Part shown: in pieces, positions 16,319-26,148 of the stretch | Layout of the letters: the number at the start of each line of letters is the position of its first letter | How positions within the stretch are numbered: position 1 is the stretch's first letter | From: Opitutales bacterium | Lineage (GTDB): Bacteria > Verrucomicrobiota > Verrucomicrobiia > Opitutales > Oceanipulchritudinaceae | Length of the DNA stretch: 55,897 nucleotides | Direction: 5' to 3' | NCBI GenBank assembly: GCA_007133065.1 | Contig: SLNJ01000103.1 | Location: forward strand, 1 to 55,897 | Made by a program: the position numbers and the translations under genes | Notes under the pieces: model-generated | Seen by the model: only the letters and a program-made list of their open reading frames with translations | What the model was told of the DNA's origin: nothing | Databases searched by the model: none

Positions 16319-17025
16319 ATGAACAGCTGAGATTGACGATTGATGACCGGGAAATCACCGCCCAGGCGAACCAAACCATCCTCGAGGTGGCACGGGAGAA
16401 CGAGATTCCCATCCCGACGCTCTGCTTTCTGGAGGGGCTGTCCGGTGCCGGCTCCTGTCGGCTCTGTCTCGTGGAGGTTCGCGGGGTCCCGCGTTTTCTG
16501 TCCTCGTGTGTGACCCGTGTCTCCGAGGGCATGAACGTCACGACCGATTCGCCGAAGCTGGCAAGCTACCGGCGAATGATCCTGGAACTGCTCCTTGCTG
16601 AACGGAATCATATCTGTGCCTTCTGCGTTTCTTCGGGCAACTGCGAACTGCAGGACCTTGCCCAAGAGCTGGGAGTGACGCATGTGAACTATCCGTACCG
16701 ATTCCCCAGCTACGACGTCGATGCCTCGCACGAGCGCTTCGTATACGATCCAAACCGCTGCGTCATGTGCACCCGCTGTGCTCGCGCGTGCGGTGAGGTC
16801 GAGGGAGCGCACACATGGGACGTCATGGGGCGCGGCGTGCATTCGTTCATGATCACCGATCTGAACCAGGCGTGGGGGGACTCTTCGACCTGTACAAGCT
16901 GCGGGAAATGCGTGCAGGCCTGTCCGACCGGCGCGCTGGCCGAAAAGGGTCGTTCAACAGGCGAGATGAAACGCTCGGCGGGATTTCTGTCGAAGCTTTC
17001 GTCCATGAGAAACTGCGGGAGGTAG
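16315..17025 (+). CDS. hoxU: Iron-sulfur diaphorase subunit (HoxU-like)
   Basis: The 236-residue protein wires the diaphorase to HoxYH. It has a [2Fe-2S] domain (CFLEGLSGAGSCRLC and a later Cys), a His/Cys [4Fe-4S] motif (H-x3-C-x2-C-x5-C around HICAFC), and two [4Fe-4S] ferredoxin motifs (CVMCTRCARAC and CTSCGKCVQAC). It corresponds to the N-terminal half of HydA and of NuoG without a catalytic domain. The start ATG at 16315 overlaps the preceding stop (ATGA), which is why I prefer it to the upstream codon at 16276. hypA starts two bases after its stop. Confidence 0.93.
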   Translation: MNEQLRLTIDDREITAQANQTILEVARENEIPIPTLCFLEGLSGAGSCRLCLVEVRGVPRFLSSCVTRVSEGMNVTTDSPKLASYRRMILELLLAERNHICAFCVSSGNCELQDLAQELGVTHVNYPYRFPSYDVDASHERFVYDPNRCVMCTRCARACGEVEGAHTWDVMGRGVHSFMITDLNQAWGDSSTCTSCGKCVQACPTGALAEKGRSTGEMKRSAGFLSKLSSMRNCGR

Positions 17026-17027
17026 GC

Positions 17028-17369
17028 ATGCACGAGTTGGGCTTGGCTCAGGAAACGCTGGCAATTGCTCTCGACGAGGCCCGGCGTCAGGGCGCTCGCA
17101 GGATTCTGTGCATGCGGCTGCGCATCGGCGACCTCTCCGGGGTGGTGGTGGAGGCGCTTCGATTCGCGCTCGAAACGGTTGCTGAGAATACCCCCGCGGC
17201 GGGGGCTCGGATTGAAGTTGACCGGGTGGTTCCGGCTTGTTATTGCAATCAATGCAGGTGTGAGTTTGAGGTTCAGGCGCATTCATATATTTGTCCCCGG
17301 TGCGGCGATATCAGCCTTGATCTTCGGCGTGGAAGGGAGATGGACCTGATATCTATGGAGGTGGTCTGA
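17028..17369 (+). CDS. hypA: Hydrogenase nickel-insertion protein HypA
   Basis: The 113-residue product has the obligate MHE start, which binds nickel, and a zinc site made of two CxxC pairs (CNQC and CPRC) about 17 residues apart. It delivers nickel with HypB to the large-subunit precursor. The ATG at 17028 is fixed by MHE, with GGGAGGTAGG just upstream. The reading frame is open further 5', but that stretch belongs to hoxU. Its stop overlaps the hypB start by one base. Confidence 0.95.
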   Translation: MHELGLAQETLAIALDEARRQGARRILCMRLRIGDLSGVVVEALRFALETVAENTPAAGARIEVDRVVPACYCNQCRCEFEVQAHSYICPRCGDISLDLRRGREMDLISMEVV

Positions 17370-18136
17370 TGTGCGATCATTGTGGATGTTCAATAGTGGA
17401 TGACCATCGTCATCATCACCAACACAGCCATGGCCACGATCACGATCATGGCCTCGAGGATGAGAGTCGTCGCGCAATCGAGGTGCGCCGAGCCCTTCTT
17501 TCCAGGAATGAACGACTCGCCGAGCGAAATCGCGGCATGTTCATGGGTCGCGGGATCACAGTCTTGAATCTGATGTCCTCGCCCGGATCGGGCAAGACCG
17601 CATTGATCGAGCGCACCTTGGCCGATCTCCCGGGCGACCGGCGCATCGGCGTGATTGTCGGAGATCTGGCAACCGAGAACGACGCGCGGCGCATTCGGGA
17701 CCAGGGCGTTCACGCCATCCAGATCAGTACCGGGACTGCCTGCCATCTCGACGCGCACATGGTGCATCATGCGCTGGAGGAGTTGGACCTGGCGTCGATT
17801 GACCTGCTCTTTATTGAAAACGTCGGGAACCTGGTATGCCCGGCATCGTTTGATCTCGGCGAGGAGGCGCGCGTGGTGATCATCGCTGTGACCGAAGGCG
17901 AGGACAAGCCGCTCAAGTACCCCGTCATTTTCCACGATGCCGATCTGGTCATCGTGAACAAGATCGACCTTGCGGAAGCAGTCGCGTATTCGCATGAAGA
18001 GGTCGTCGCAAACATCCGCCAGGTCGCGCCGGCCGCCGAGGTCATTGAGCTTTCCGCCCTTACAGGAACGGGCATGGACGCGTGGTTCCGGTGGCTCGAG
18101 CGGAGCGCGGCCAAGGGAGTGAGAGCGCCGCCATGA
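17369..18136 (+). CDS. hypB: Hydrogenase nickel-insertion GTPase HypB
   Basis: The 255-residue GTPase drives nickel delivery. It starts with MCDHCGC, a high-affinity metal motif, followed by a histidine-rich stretch (about residues 11-28, alternating H and D) that may store nickel. The G domain shows SSPGSGKTALIERT (Walker A), GDLATENDARRI, FIENVGNLVCP with the metal-bridging Cys, and NKIDL. It overlaps hypA by one base and hypF by four (ATGA). Confidence 0.96.
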   Translation: MCDHCGCSIVDDHRHHHQHSHGHDHDHGLEDESRRAIEVRRALLSRNERLAERNRGMFMGRGITVLNLMSSPGSGKTALIERTLADLPGDRRIGVIVGDLATENDARRIRDQGVHAIQISTGTACHLDAHMVHHALEELDLASIDLLFIENVGNLVCPASFDLGEEARVVIIAVTEGEDKPLKYPVIFHDADLVIVNKIDLAEAVAYSHEEVVANIRQVAPAAEVIELSALTGTGMDAWFRWLERSAAKGVRAPP

Positions 18137-20412
18137 TACCAGCCGTGCACAAACTCACGCGAACCCTGTGCGTGAGAGGTGCCGTGCAAGGGGTGGGATT
18201 CCGGCCTTTCGTCTACAGAACGGCGCGCTCGTGCGGGATTGGGGGCTGGGTCCGCAACAACGCCCGGGGAGTGGTGATTCAAGCGGTTGGCACTGAAGGG
18301 GACCTCGATCTTTTTCAGGTTATCATTGAACAGGCGCCGGCGCCGGCACGCGTTCGGGAGATTCGCATCGCCGAAGAAGCAGAGGGGGGCAATGGGACGT
18401 CGTTTCTGATCCTGGCGAGTGGACGGGAGGGCGATATCTCCGCCGGCGTCACGGCGGACCTTGCGACATGTCCTGATTGTCTGCGTGAGCTTCTCGATCC
18501 CTGTGATCGTCGGTATCGCTATCCGTTTGCCAATTGCACCCATTGCGGTCCCCGGTACAGCATTCTTGAGAAGATACCGTATGACCGCTCTCACACGACC
18601 ATGCGCCGGTTCGAGATGTGCCCGAATTGCCGCGGGGAATATGAGGATCCCGCCAATCGACGGTTTCACGCCCAGCCGAACGCGTGTCCGGACTGTGGCC
18701 CGCAATTGACCCTGTGGGACGTCGGCGGACGAGGACTTGCAATGCGGAATGAAGCATTGTGTGCCGCGGCCGAATCCGTACGCATGGGCAAAATCATCGC
18801 CGTGAAGGGTCTGGGCGGATTTCACCTGATGGTCGACGCGCGAAACGATGCTGCCATCGGCGAACTGCGTCGGCGGAAGCATCGTGAAGAAAAACCGCTC
18901 GCGCTGATGTTTCCATCGATGGACATGATTCGAGGAGTCTGCCGCGTATCCGATCTGGAGGAGAGATTGTTGACGGGAGCGGAGGCCCCGATTGTGTTGC
19001 TGAACAAACAAAATCGAGCGGAATTCATGTCCGTGTCCGCCAACCCTATGCTGGGAGCCATGCTTCCGTACACGCCTTTGCATCATCTGCTTATGCGCGA
19101 TCTCGACTCTCCCGCAGTGGCAACAAGCGGGAATCTTTCAGACGAACCGATCTGCATCGACGAAGGGGAAGCATTGGTGCGGCTGAAGGGTATCGCCGAT
19201 CTGTTCCTCGTTCACGATCGCCCAATCGCGCGGCCGGTGGAGGATTCGATTGTGCGCGTGATGGCCGGCCGGGCCACCCTTCTCCGTCGCGCGCGCGGCT
19301 ATGCACCGCAATCGGTCCCAATGCACCAGGGGATTTCCGCTCCGATTCTTGCCGTGGGTGGACAGATGAAGAACACGGTCGCGCTGGGGATTGGCGCCGA
19401 AGCCATCATCAGCCAACATCTCGGCGACCTCGGCACGGAGCCGGCCGCACGGGCGTTCGAAGATGCCGTCCGAACGCTTGAAGGCCTCTATGACACGCGT
19501 CCTGCCCGGGTCGTGTGCGACCTCCACCCGGATTATCCGACCACCCGCTTCGCCTCGGAATACGGGCGCCCGGTGATGGCGGTGCAGCATCATCACGCCC
19601 ACGTCGTGTCGTGCATGATGGAAAACAACCTGAGCGGGCCGGTGCTCGGCGTCGCCTGGGACGGGACAGGATACGGACCGGACGGCACGGTGTGGGGCGG
19701 CGAGTTCATGCTGGCGGACCGGGGTGCGTACCGGCGGGTCGGGCATCTGCGCTGCTTCGCTCTGCCCGGTGGCGACCAAGCCGTGCGCGAGCCTAGACGG
19801 TCGGCGCTCGGTCTTCTATACGAAGTGTTCGGCGAATCCGTCTTTGACATGCCTGATTTGCCGTCTGTGCGCGCATTCGATTCCGCATCGCTGCGGGTCA
19901 TGCGTCAAATGCTGAAGAAGGGCGTGCAATCGCCGCGCACCTCGAGCGCGGGGCGGTTGTTCGACGCCGTCGCTTCGATATTGGACCTGAGGCAGCTCTC
20001 AAAGTATGAAGGTCAGGCGGCGATGGAACTGGAATTCGCCGCGACCGAGGTGGCGAATGAGGGTTATCATATCCCATGCGCGACGCAGGCGGATTGGGAA
20101 CCCATGCTCCGTCGTATGATCGAGGATCTGGGGAACGGACGCGACAGAGGGGAGATCGCCCGTCTGTTCCACGAAGCGTTGGCGTGCCTCATTTCCGAGA
20201 TGGCGCGCATCTCCGGCGAGAAGAGCGTGGTGCTCTCGGGTGGCTGCTTTCAGAACGCCCTATTGCTCGAGCGCACCGTTGCGCTATTGGAGCAAGGGGG
20301 ATTCGTGCCCTACCGGCACAGCCAGGTTCCGTCCAACGATGGAGGAATCTCATTGGGCCAACTGGGAGTCGCCATCCACCGAAAAACGGATGTGGAAGAA
20401 AGGAGGAGTTGA
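18133..20412 (+). CDS. hypF: Carbamoyltransferase HypF
   Basis: The 759-residue protein makes the carbamoyl group that becomes the cyanide ligands. Domains in order: acylphosphatase (RGAVQGVGFRPFVYR, residues about 12-95), two zinc fingers (CPDC...CTHCGPRY and CPNC...CPDCGP, about 110-190), a YrdC-like ATP-binding domain (about 205-390), and a Kae1-like carbamoyltransferase domain with VQHHHAH and DGTGYGPDGTVWGGEF. Length and order are normal for HypF. The ATG at 18133 overlaps the hypB stop. Confidence 0.96.
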   Translation: MIPAVHKLTRTLCVRGAVQGVGFRPFVYRTARSCGIGGWVRNNARGVVIQAVGTEGDLDLFQVIIEQAPAPARVREIRIAEEAEGGNGTSFLILASGREGDISAGVTADLATCPDCLRELLDPCDRRYRYPFANCTHCGPRYSILEKIPYDRSHTTMRRFEMCPNCRGEYEDPANRRFHAQPNACPDCGPQLTLWDVGGRGLAMRNEALCAAAESVRMGKIIAVKGLGGFHLMVDARNDAAIGELRRRKHREEKPLALMFPSMDMIRGVCRVSDLEERLLTGAEAPIVLLNKQNRAEFMSVSANPMLGAMLPYTPLHHLLMRDLDSPAVATSGNLSDEPICIDEGEALVRLKGIADLFLVHDRPIARPVEDSIVRVMAGRATLLRRARGYAPQSVPMHQGISAPILAVGGQMKNTVALGIGAEAIISQHLGDLGTEPAARAFEDAVRTLEGLYDTRPARVVCDLHPDYPTTRFASEYGRPVMAVQHHHAHVVSCMMENNLSGPVLGVAWDGTGYGPDGTVWGGEFMLADRGAYRRVGHLRCFALPGGDQAVREPRRSALGLLYEVFGESVFDMPDLPSVRAFDSASLRVMRQMLKKGVQSPRTSSAGRLFDAVASILDLRQLSKYEGQAAMELEFAATEVANEGYHIPCATQADWEPMLRRMIEDLGNGRDRGEIARLFHEALACLISEMARISGEKSVVLSGGCFQNALLLERTVALLEQGGFVPYRHSQVPSNDGGISLGQLGVAIHRKTDVEERRS

Positions 20413-20413
20413 A

Positions 20414-20668
20414 ATGTGTTTAGCCATTCCAGGTCGATTACTTTCCATCGAGGAGGGCGCGTCTGCCATCGAACGGACGGGTCGTGTCAGTTTCGGCGGT
20501 ATCGTCAAGAAGGTCAACCTTGCGTATGTGCCCGACGCCCTCGTGGATGACTTTGTCATCGTTCATGTTGGCTTCGCGCTCAGCAAGGTCGATTCGGATG
20601 AGGCCGAACGGGTTTTCGAGCACCTGCGTGAAATGGACGAATTGGCGGAGATCGATGCCGATCCATGA
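20414..20668 (+). CDS. hypC: Hydrogenase assembly chaperone HypC
   Basis: The 84-residue chaperone starts MCLAIPGR, whose Cys2 holds the Fe(CN)2CO precursor together with HypD. The start ATG at 20414 follows AGGAGG by six bases and lies one base after the hypF stop. The C-terminal part is acidic (SDEAERVFEHLREMDEL). Only one HypC-type gene is present in the window. Confidence 0.96.
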   Translation: MCLAIPGRLLSIEEGASAIERTGRVSFGGIVKKVNLAYVPDALVDDFVIVHVGFALSKVDSDEAERVFEHLREMDELAEIDADP

Positions 20669-20797
20669 AACGACGTGGAACAGGTGCCAGCGATGTACGC
20701 GCCGGGAAGCGGCATCATCTTCGACATTTCGGTTCCTTTCCAATTGGATGCTCTGTCACCGTCGTTTGACTTTGAGAGTGGCGAATGTCGCTTCCCC

Positions 20798-21922
20798 ATG
20801 AAATATCTCGATGAATATCGCGGTGCCGAAGATGTGCGCAGGTATAGTGATGCCATCACTCGCGTCACCACGCGGCCGTGGACCATCATGGAAGTCTGCG
20901 GGGGACAAACCCATGCAATCGTCAAATACGGAATAGATCGATTGCTGCCTGAAGGCGTTACCCTCGCTCATGGACCGGGCTGTCCCGTTTGCGTGACACC
21001 GGTCGAACTCATCAACAAAGCGATTGAGATAGCAGGCGTGCGGGGCGTGATCTTTTGTTCGTTCGGCGACATGTTGCGCGTTCCGGGAACCGGCCGTGAC
21101 CTGTTTTCCGTGAAAGCGGAGGGCGGCGACGTGCGCATCGTCTACTCGCCGCTCGACGCGTTGGATCTGGCACGCGGGAATCCGAACCGCGAAGTGGTGT
21201 TCTTCGCGGTTGGATTCGAAACCACCGCCCCCGCCAACGCAATGGCCGTGTATCAGGCGGCGCGGGAGGGCATCACGAATTTCACCATCCTGGTATCCCA
21301 CGTCCTGGTCCCGCCCGCGATGGAAGCGGTGCTCGCTTCACCGGGGAATTGCATTCAGGGGTTTCTCGCCGCGGGGCACGTCTGCACGGTGATGGGGTAT
21401 ACGGAATACGCTCCCATTGCCGAGAAATACCGAGTCCCTATCGTGGTGACCGGATTTGAGCCGCTCGATATCCTGCAAGGGGTGTACATGGTGGTACGAC
21501 AGCTGGAAGAGGGCCGATTCGAAGTGGAGAACCAATATGCCCGTTCCGTACGTCAAGAGGGCAATCAGGCGGCGGTGGCAATGATTCGCAACGTGTTCAC
21601 CGTCATTCCCCGCAAATGGCGCGGCGTTGGAGAGATTCCCGAAAGCGGATTGGGATTGCGGGAGCAATACCGGGAGTACGATGCCGAGACGCGATTTGGT
21701 GTCGCGGATTGCACGGCGGAGGAATCACCGGAATGTATCAGCGGGCTGATCCTGCAAGGTTCAATGAAGCCCTCTGAATGTCCGGCCATTGGCGTCCGGT
21801 GCACTCCGGAAAAACCGCTTGGGGCGACCATGGTCTCGTCCGAAGGCGCTTGTGCGGCATATTACCGGTACCGATTAAACGAACTCGACGATGAGAAACG
21901 AAGCACGCAACCCCGCGGATAG
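20798..21922 (+). CDS. hypD: Hydrogenase Fe(CN)2CO assembly protein HypD
   Basis: The 374-residue product assembles the iron centre with HypC. It contains [11 protein letters not shown], the [11 protein letters not shown] motif, and the C-terminal Cys-rich part that binds a [4Fe-4S] cluster. I chose the ATG at 20798 because family similarity starts with MKYLDEYR; the frame is open upstream to 20675, but the additional 41 residues are not family-like. The ribosome binding site is weak, so coupling to hypC is possible, although a start nearer 20693 cannot be excluded. Confidence 0.93.
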   Translation: MKYLDEYRGAEDVRRYSDAITRVTTRPWTIMEVCGGQTHAIVKYGIDRLLPEGVTLAHGPGCPVCVTPVELINKAIEIAGVRGVIFCSFGDMLRVPGTGRDLFSVKAEGGDVRIVYSPLDALDLARGNPNREVVFFAVGFETTAPANAMAVYQAAREGITNFTILVSHVLVPPAMEAVLASPGNCIQGFLAAGHVCTVMGYTEYAPIAEKYRVPIVVTGFEPLDILQGVYMVVRQLEEGRFEVENQYARSVRQEGNQAAVAMIRNVFTVIPRKWRGVGEIPESGLGLREQYREYDAETRFGVADCTAEESPECISGLILQGSMKPSECPAIGVRCTPEKPLGATMVSSEGACAAYYRYRLNELDDEKRSTQPRG

Positions 21923-21946
21923 ACGCAAATCCCGTTAGACGGCTGA

Positions 21947-22990
21947 ATGAGCATGAACCCGACTTGTCCATTTCCGATATCCGATTATCCAACCGTGACG
22001 TTGGCGCACGGCGGGGGCGGCGCGCTCATGCATCAGCTGATCGACAGGATGTTTCTGACGGCGTTCCGGAATCCCCTCCTGGATGCGGGACACGACGGCG
22101 CGGTCTTTGGCATGAACGGCGCGAACGTTGCATTGACGACGGATTCCTACGTGGTGCAACCGCTGTTTTTTCCGGGTGGGGATATCGGGACCCTGGCCGT
22201 TAATGGGACCGTGAATGACCTGGCGATGTGCGGGGCGCGGCCGCTCTATTTGACGCTCGGCATGATCCTGGAGGAAGGCCTGCCGATGGAAACGCTCTGG
22301 CGCATCGTCCAATCGATCCGGGAGGCGGCGGATCGGGCCGGAGTCGCGATCGTGACCGGCGACACGAAGGTGGTGGATCGAGGGAAAGGCGACGGCATAT
22401 ATATCAACACCGCCGGAGTGGGAGCGTTGACCCAGGGCCGGGATATCAACCCGGGGCGAATTCAAAGCGGCGACGTGATCCTGCTGAGCGGGGACGTAGG
22501 GCGACACGGCATCGCCATCATGGCTGTGCGCGAGGGATTGGAATTCGAGAGTGCGATTGAGAGCGATTGCGCTCCGCTCGCGCAGCCGGTGCTGGCGTTG
22601 AGTCAGGCCGGAGTCGAGGTGCATAGCCTGCGCGATCTGACCCGGGGCGGGCTGGCGAGTGCGTTGGTGGAGCACGCGCGAACCGCGGGGGTGACACTGC
22701 GGATTGAGGAGAAGGATGTGCCCGTGCGCGAAGATGTGCAAGGGGCTTGCGAACTGCTCGGGCTCGATCCGTTTTACGTGGCGAATGAAGGTCGATTTAT
22801 TGCGATCATTCCCGAACGCCAGGGCGACGCCGCACTCGAAATCCTGCGAGGGTTTCCCGTCTCCGAAGGAGCGGTCCGAATCGGTACCGTTCAAGAACGT
22901 GGGCGCGCTCTGGTCCGCCTGCAAAGCCGGATCAACGCCCCGCGCATCATGGACCTTCTCAGCGGCGAGCAACTCCCGCGGATTTGCTGA
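21947..22990 (+). CDS. hypE: Hydrogenase maturation protein HypE
   Basis: The 347-residue protein dehydrates the carbamoyl group on its C-terminal Cys to form thiocyanate. The C-terminus ends in PRIC, exactly as required, and the N-terminal ATP-binding part has [14 protein letters not shown] and later [16 protein letters not shown]. It is the last gene of the operon, 24 bases after hypD, and is convergent with the transporter gene 14 bases beyond. Confidence 0.96.
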   Translation: MSMNPTCPFPISDYPTVTLAHGGGGALMHQLIDRMFLTAFRNPLLDAGHDGAVFGMNGANVALTTDSYVVQPLFFPGGDIGTLAVNGTVNDLAMCGARPLYLTLGMILEEGLPMETLWRIVQSIREAADRAGVAIVTGDTKVVDRGKGDGIYINTAGVGALTQGRDINPGRIQSGDVILLSGDVGRHGIAIMAVREGLEFESAIESDCAPLAQPVLALSQAGVEVHSLRDLTRGGLASALVEHARTAGVTLRIEEKDVPVREDVQGACELLGLDPFYVANEGRFIAIIPERQGDAALEILRGFPVSEGAVRIGTVQERGRALVRLQSRINAPRIMDLLSGEQLPRIC

Positions 22991-23004
22991 CCAGGGAGCC
23001 GGGT

Positions 23005-23934
23005 TCAGCCGGTGTAGCCCAGGAGGAGGCCGGCGGTGCCGCTGAGGGCGAGGAGGCAGCCGAGGTAGTAGGTGGGGCCGGGACGCGCGCGTTCGAGGAG
23101 GCGGGCGAAGGGGATGGTGATGAGGGTGGCCGTGGCGGCCACCGCCTGCACGAGTCCCGGGTTGGGGACCAGGCGAATGGCCCAGAGCATGCACGAGACG
23201 CCGAGGACCGGACCGAAGAGTGCATTGAGGAAGACCCACGCCGGGGCGGGAAGGGGAGATTTGTCTGCGGGGGCGGGCGATGTCTCGCCTGCGCTTCGGC
23301 CGGCGCGAAACCGGATGGCGACTCGGGTCAGTGCGTAGAGTGCCAGGGCGATGACGGCACCGCCGAGCAGGCGCTGGTAGGCGGCGCTGAGGTGATCGAT
23401 CGAGCCTTCGCTCTGCTCCAGGAGGGTGAACGCGTGGCGCGAGATGTTGAAACTGATGGCCTGAAAGAGGGCGGCGATCAATGCCAGTCCGCAGCCGCCG
23501 AGCACGAGCATGCGGCGCAGGCCGGGGATCGGTCCCGGCGAGATTCCGACGATCACGCCGGTGAGAATCAACGCGGCGAAGAAAATCTCCCAACCTGTCA
23601 GCCCGGCGCCGAGCCAGATCCAACCGATGGTGGCGGCGAATACGGCGGCGGCGCATTCCACAATCAAAAGGCTGAGGGTGGATCCGACCCGGCGGAGGGC
23701 CTGGAACATGCACCAGCCACCGAGTCCAAATCCAATCCCGCCGGCGAGCATGAACCACTCGATCACACCGCCACCGAACCCGGTGCCGATCAGGTGCGAC
23801 CAGAGTCCGAGCATCAGCAGGGCGAGGATCAGCCGCCAGGCATTCGCGCGCCCTGCGCCGAGGAGTCGTGACGACTGCGTGGCGCAAACTCCGGTAAAGG
23901 CAAAGAGGAAGGCGGTCAGGAGGGCGGCGTACAT
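23005..23934 (-). CDS. DMT/EamA-family membrane transporter
   Basis: The 309-residue protein has about ten hydrophobic segments arranged as two EamA-like halves, each with a pattern of helix, short loop and GxGxxxxxxA helices. Members export or import small metabolites; the substrate cannot be told. It starts three bases after the TonB-dependent receptor gene on the same strand, so the two are probably one transcript. The loop between the halves (about residues 215-240) is Ala/Pro/Gly-rich. Confidence 0.85.
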   Translation of the reverse strand: MYAALLTAFLFAFTGVCATQSSRLLGAGRANAWRLILALLMLGLWSHLIGTGFGGGVIEWFMLAGGIGFGLGGWCMFQALRRVGSTLSLLIVECAAAVFAATIGWIWLGAGLTGWEIFFAALILTGVIVGISPGPIPGLRRMLVLGGCGLALIAALFQAISFNISRHAFTLLEQSEGSIDHLSAAYQRLLGGAVIALALYALTRVAIRFRAGRSAGETSPAPADKSPLPAPAWVFLNALFGPVLGVSCMLWAIRLVPNPGLVQAVAATATLITIPFARLLERARPGPTYYLGCLLALSGTAGLLLGYTG

Positions 23935-23937
23935 CGA

Positions 23938-25992
23938 TCACCAGGTGTATCGGATACTGGCTTCCACACGGCGTGGCGTCCCGGGGAGAAACAGCGTTGT
24001 CGTTTCAGGATTCGGAACGCGGTCGAGGACTCCGGCGGTGCTTGCGATGTAGCTCCGGTCAAATAGGTTCTCGCAAGCCAGAGCGATCTCCCATCCGGAT
24101 GGATGCGCCAGGCCGAAGTCGATACGTATAACCCCGAATCCGCCGTGGGAAAGCGTATTATCGTGGTCGGCCCACGTGGGTCCGGTCTGCCAGTGCAGAC
24201 CCGGCGCGACAAACCATCCGCCGGGCATGTCGGCCCGCAGTCCCAGGGCGCCCGCGTGCGGAGGAACCCCCGCCAGCCGCTTGTTTTTATAGACCGGATC
24301 ATCGTCGAAACGCACGTGGTTACGGTGATATGTTGCCCAGCCGCGTAACGCGACCGCTTCGTGCTTCAGGATCAGCAGATCGATTGAAATTTCCCATCCG
24401 TAATGGAGCGTTTTGCCGGCGTTGACCGTTCCGCGGGACGATCCGTCCGGATCGGCAAGCCTGAGGAACTCGTTTCGCCATGGGGCGTAATGCGCCGCGG
24501 CTGTCCATGTCAGACGTTCGGAGGTCCACTGGACGCCACCCTCCCATGACTCGCCCCGTTGCCACTCCAGCGATCGGCTCTGCAGGATGCGCTCGGGCAT
24601 CGGGCCGGTTGTGTACAGAAGATCGTCGAAGGTCGGCGGCTCGTAGGATCGCGACCATGAGAGATAGAGGGTGGCCGCATCGACCGGTTCCCACGACCAT
24701 GATATCCGGGGAGCCACTGCCGCATCGGAATGGTTCAGAGCCATGGACGGTCGGTTCTCGGATGTGACGAAGCGTTCGTTGATCTTGCGTCGGGCATGCA
24801 TCGCCGAGGCCCCAAGCTCCAGCTCCCCGGCATCCGAAAGGGCGACGGCGTGGCTCAAGGCGATGGTTGCCGTGTAGGGCAGCAGGCGGTTGTCTCCGAT
24901 CAGCGCGCCGCGCTCACCGCCGGTATTCCGGTGGCGGAGCGCGTGACGGGAACCAACCTGCAGCAGGACGTGGAGACCGGTGTACTGCGGGCGTGCCGTA
25001 TCCCAATGAGCACGGACATCGCCGAAGAGGTTCAGATCCTCTCCGGAGCTGGAAGAAATGCCATTTGGCAGCAGCTGCCGAAACTCATCCTGATGATGAA
25101 CCACAGCCAATCCAAACGACCGATGTCCGTCCGAATCATTTACGGTGATCCGCCCGCCCAACTGCACGTATTCGGTATCGCGCCTCGGTCGGTCTCGGGT
25201 GACAGCGGGCGATATATTTCGCGGGTTGACCAGCGCGACCGTCTTGGAGAGTGGCCCCGGAACCTCGAAGCGCGGACGCGTGGCGTAGAGTCGGAGCGTG
25301 AGATCGGCTCGGTCGTTCGTCAGGGGCCTGCGCACCGAGGCGAGGATGCTCTCGCGCTTCTGTTCGGAATGCAGCCGCCATCCGCCTGTGCGGGTTGCCG
25401 CACCCGCTCCGGCGAGTTCCGCATCGTTGATTCGAGTGTCGCCGTGCACGGTGAATACGCCTGTGTCGTAGCTGCCGATACCGGCCCGCACCAGACGATC
25501 CCCGGAAAATGTTCCGGAATCGCTCCAGAACGACAGGGCTCCGCCCAGCGCCGGGACACCGGCCCCGGGACCGGCGGTGAGCGTCGCGTATCTCAGCCAT
25601 GCGGTCTCTACGAGGGCCAGGTTGAAGGATCCGTCGGCGAAGCTGAACGGGAAACCGTCAAAGGAGAGCAGGAGACCCCTGCTGACGGGCGCGCTCTGTA
25701 TTCCCGATCCGCGCACCGAGAGACGGGGCGGATCGATGCCGCCAAAACTGTCCTGCATCAACAGCCCTGGAATGCGTTGGAAGGTCTGCCGGAATTGCGT
25801 GCCGGGTCTCTCCAATCGAGCTGAGACGGCGTGGCTCGCCAGACCGGCGATCTCCGTCGCCCCGTTAACCCGGACAGCAATGGGAGGGAGCTCGTGAATC
25901 GGTCCCGCTGCGTGGATTGCAGCGGCGGACCCCGGGATTATCAGCGGAAACAAGGATAGTACGCCGGGCAGAGAAAAGCCAAAATGTATCAT
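23938..25992 (-). CDS. TonB-dependent outer membrane receptor
   Basis: The 684-residue protein has a signal peptide (hydrophobic residues about 7-28), a plug domain (LPPIAVRV, then QTFQRIPGLLMQDSFGGIDPPRLSVRGSG, which is a typical plug core) and a long beta-barrel ending in RYTW, an aromatic C-terminal residue as in outer membrane proteins. It takes up a siderophore, cobalamin, sugar or metal complex. No exbB/tonB or substrate-binding genes are adjacent. The 156-base upstream gap is too short and lacks the conserved boxes for a cobalamin riboswitch. Confidence 0.9.
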   Translation of the reverse strand: MIHFGFSLPGVLSLFPLIIPGSAAAIHAAGPIHELPPIAVRVNGATEIAGLASHAVSARLERPGTQFRQTFQRIPGLLMQDSFGGIDPPRLSVRGSGIQSAPVSRGLLLSFDGFPFSFADGSFNLALVETAWLRYATLTAGPGAGVPALGGALSFWSDSGTFSGDRLVRAGIGSYDTGVFTVHGDTRINDAELAGAGAATRTGGWRLHSEQKRESILASVRRPLTNDRADLTLRLYATRPRFEVPGPLSKTVALVNPRNISPAVTRDRPRRDTEYVQLGGRITVNDSDGHRSFGLAVVHHQDEFRQLLPNGISSSSGEDLNLFGDVRAHWDTARPQYTGLHVLLQVGSRHALRHRNTGGERGALIGDNRLLPYTATIALSHAVALSDAGELELGASAMHARRKINERFVTSENRPSMALNHSDAAVAPRISWSWEPVDAATLYLSWSRSYEPPTFDDLLYTTGPMPERILQSRSLEWQRGESWEGGVQWTSERLTWTAAAHYAPWRNEFLRLADPDGSSRGTVNAGKTLHYGWEISIDLLILKHEAVALRGWATYHRNHVRFDDDPVYKNKRLAGVPPHAGALGLRADMPGGWFVAPGLHWQTGPTWADHDNTLSHGGFGVIRIDFGLAHPSGWEIALACENLFDRSYIASTAGVLDRVPNPETTTLFLPGTPRRVEASIRYTW

Positions 25993-26094
25993 ATATTCTT
26001 ATGGAAAAGGAGCAATACATAAGATCTAGGAATACACAAGGAATATCAGGCAAACCGGTCGCTTTTGATATCTCAACTGCGTTGGTCGCCGCTC

Positions 26095-26112
26095 GGCGGG
26101 CCCAGGCCCGCC
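26095..26112. repeat. GC-rich hairpin after the beta-propeller gene
   Basis: GGCGGGC and GCCCGCC flank a four-base loop (CCAG) 37 bases beyond the end of the minus-strand gene at 26149. There is no T-run on the minus strand, so it is at best a weak terminator. Confidence 0.3.
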
Positions 26113-26148
26113 GGCGGACCGCCCTACTCAAGCCCCAAATCACTCTCA

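Noticed and set aside
21935..23941. Long minus-strand frame (668 codons) opposite hypE and the transporter
   Set aside because: It runs across two real genes, has a low-complexity Arg/Pro/His-rich translation, and no family likeness.
25993..26148. Cobalamin riboswitch upstream of the TonB-dependent receptor
   Set aside because: Only 156 bases are available and no conserved B12 box was seen.
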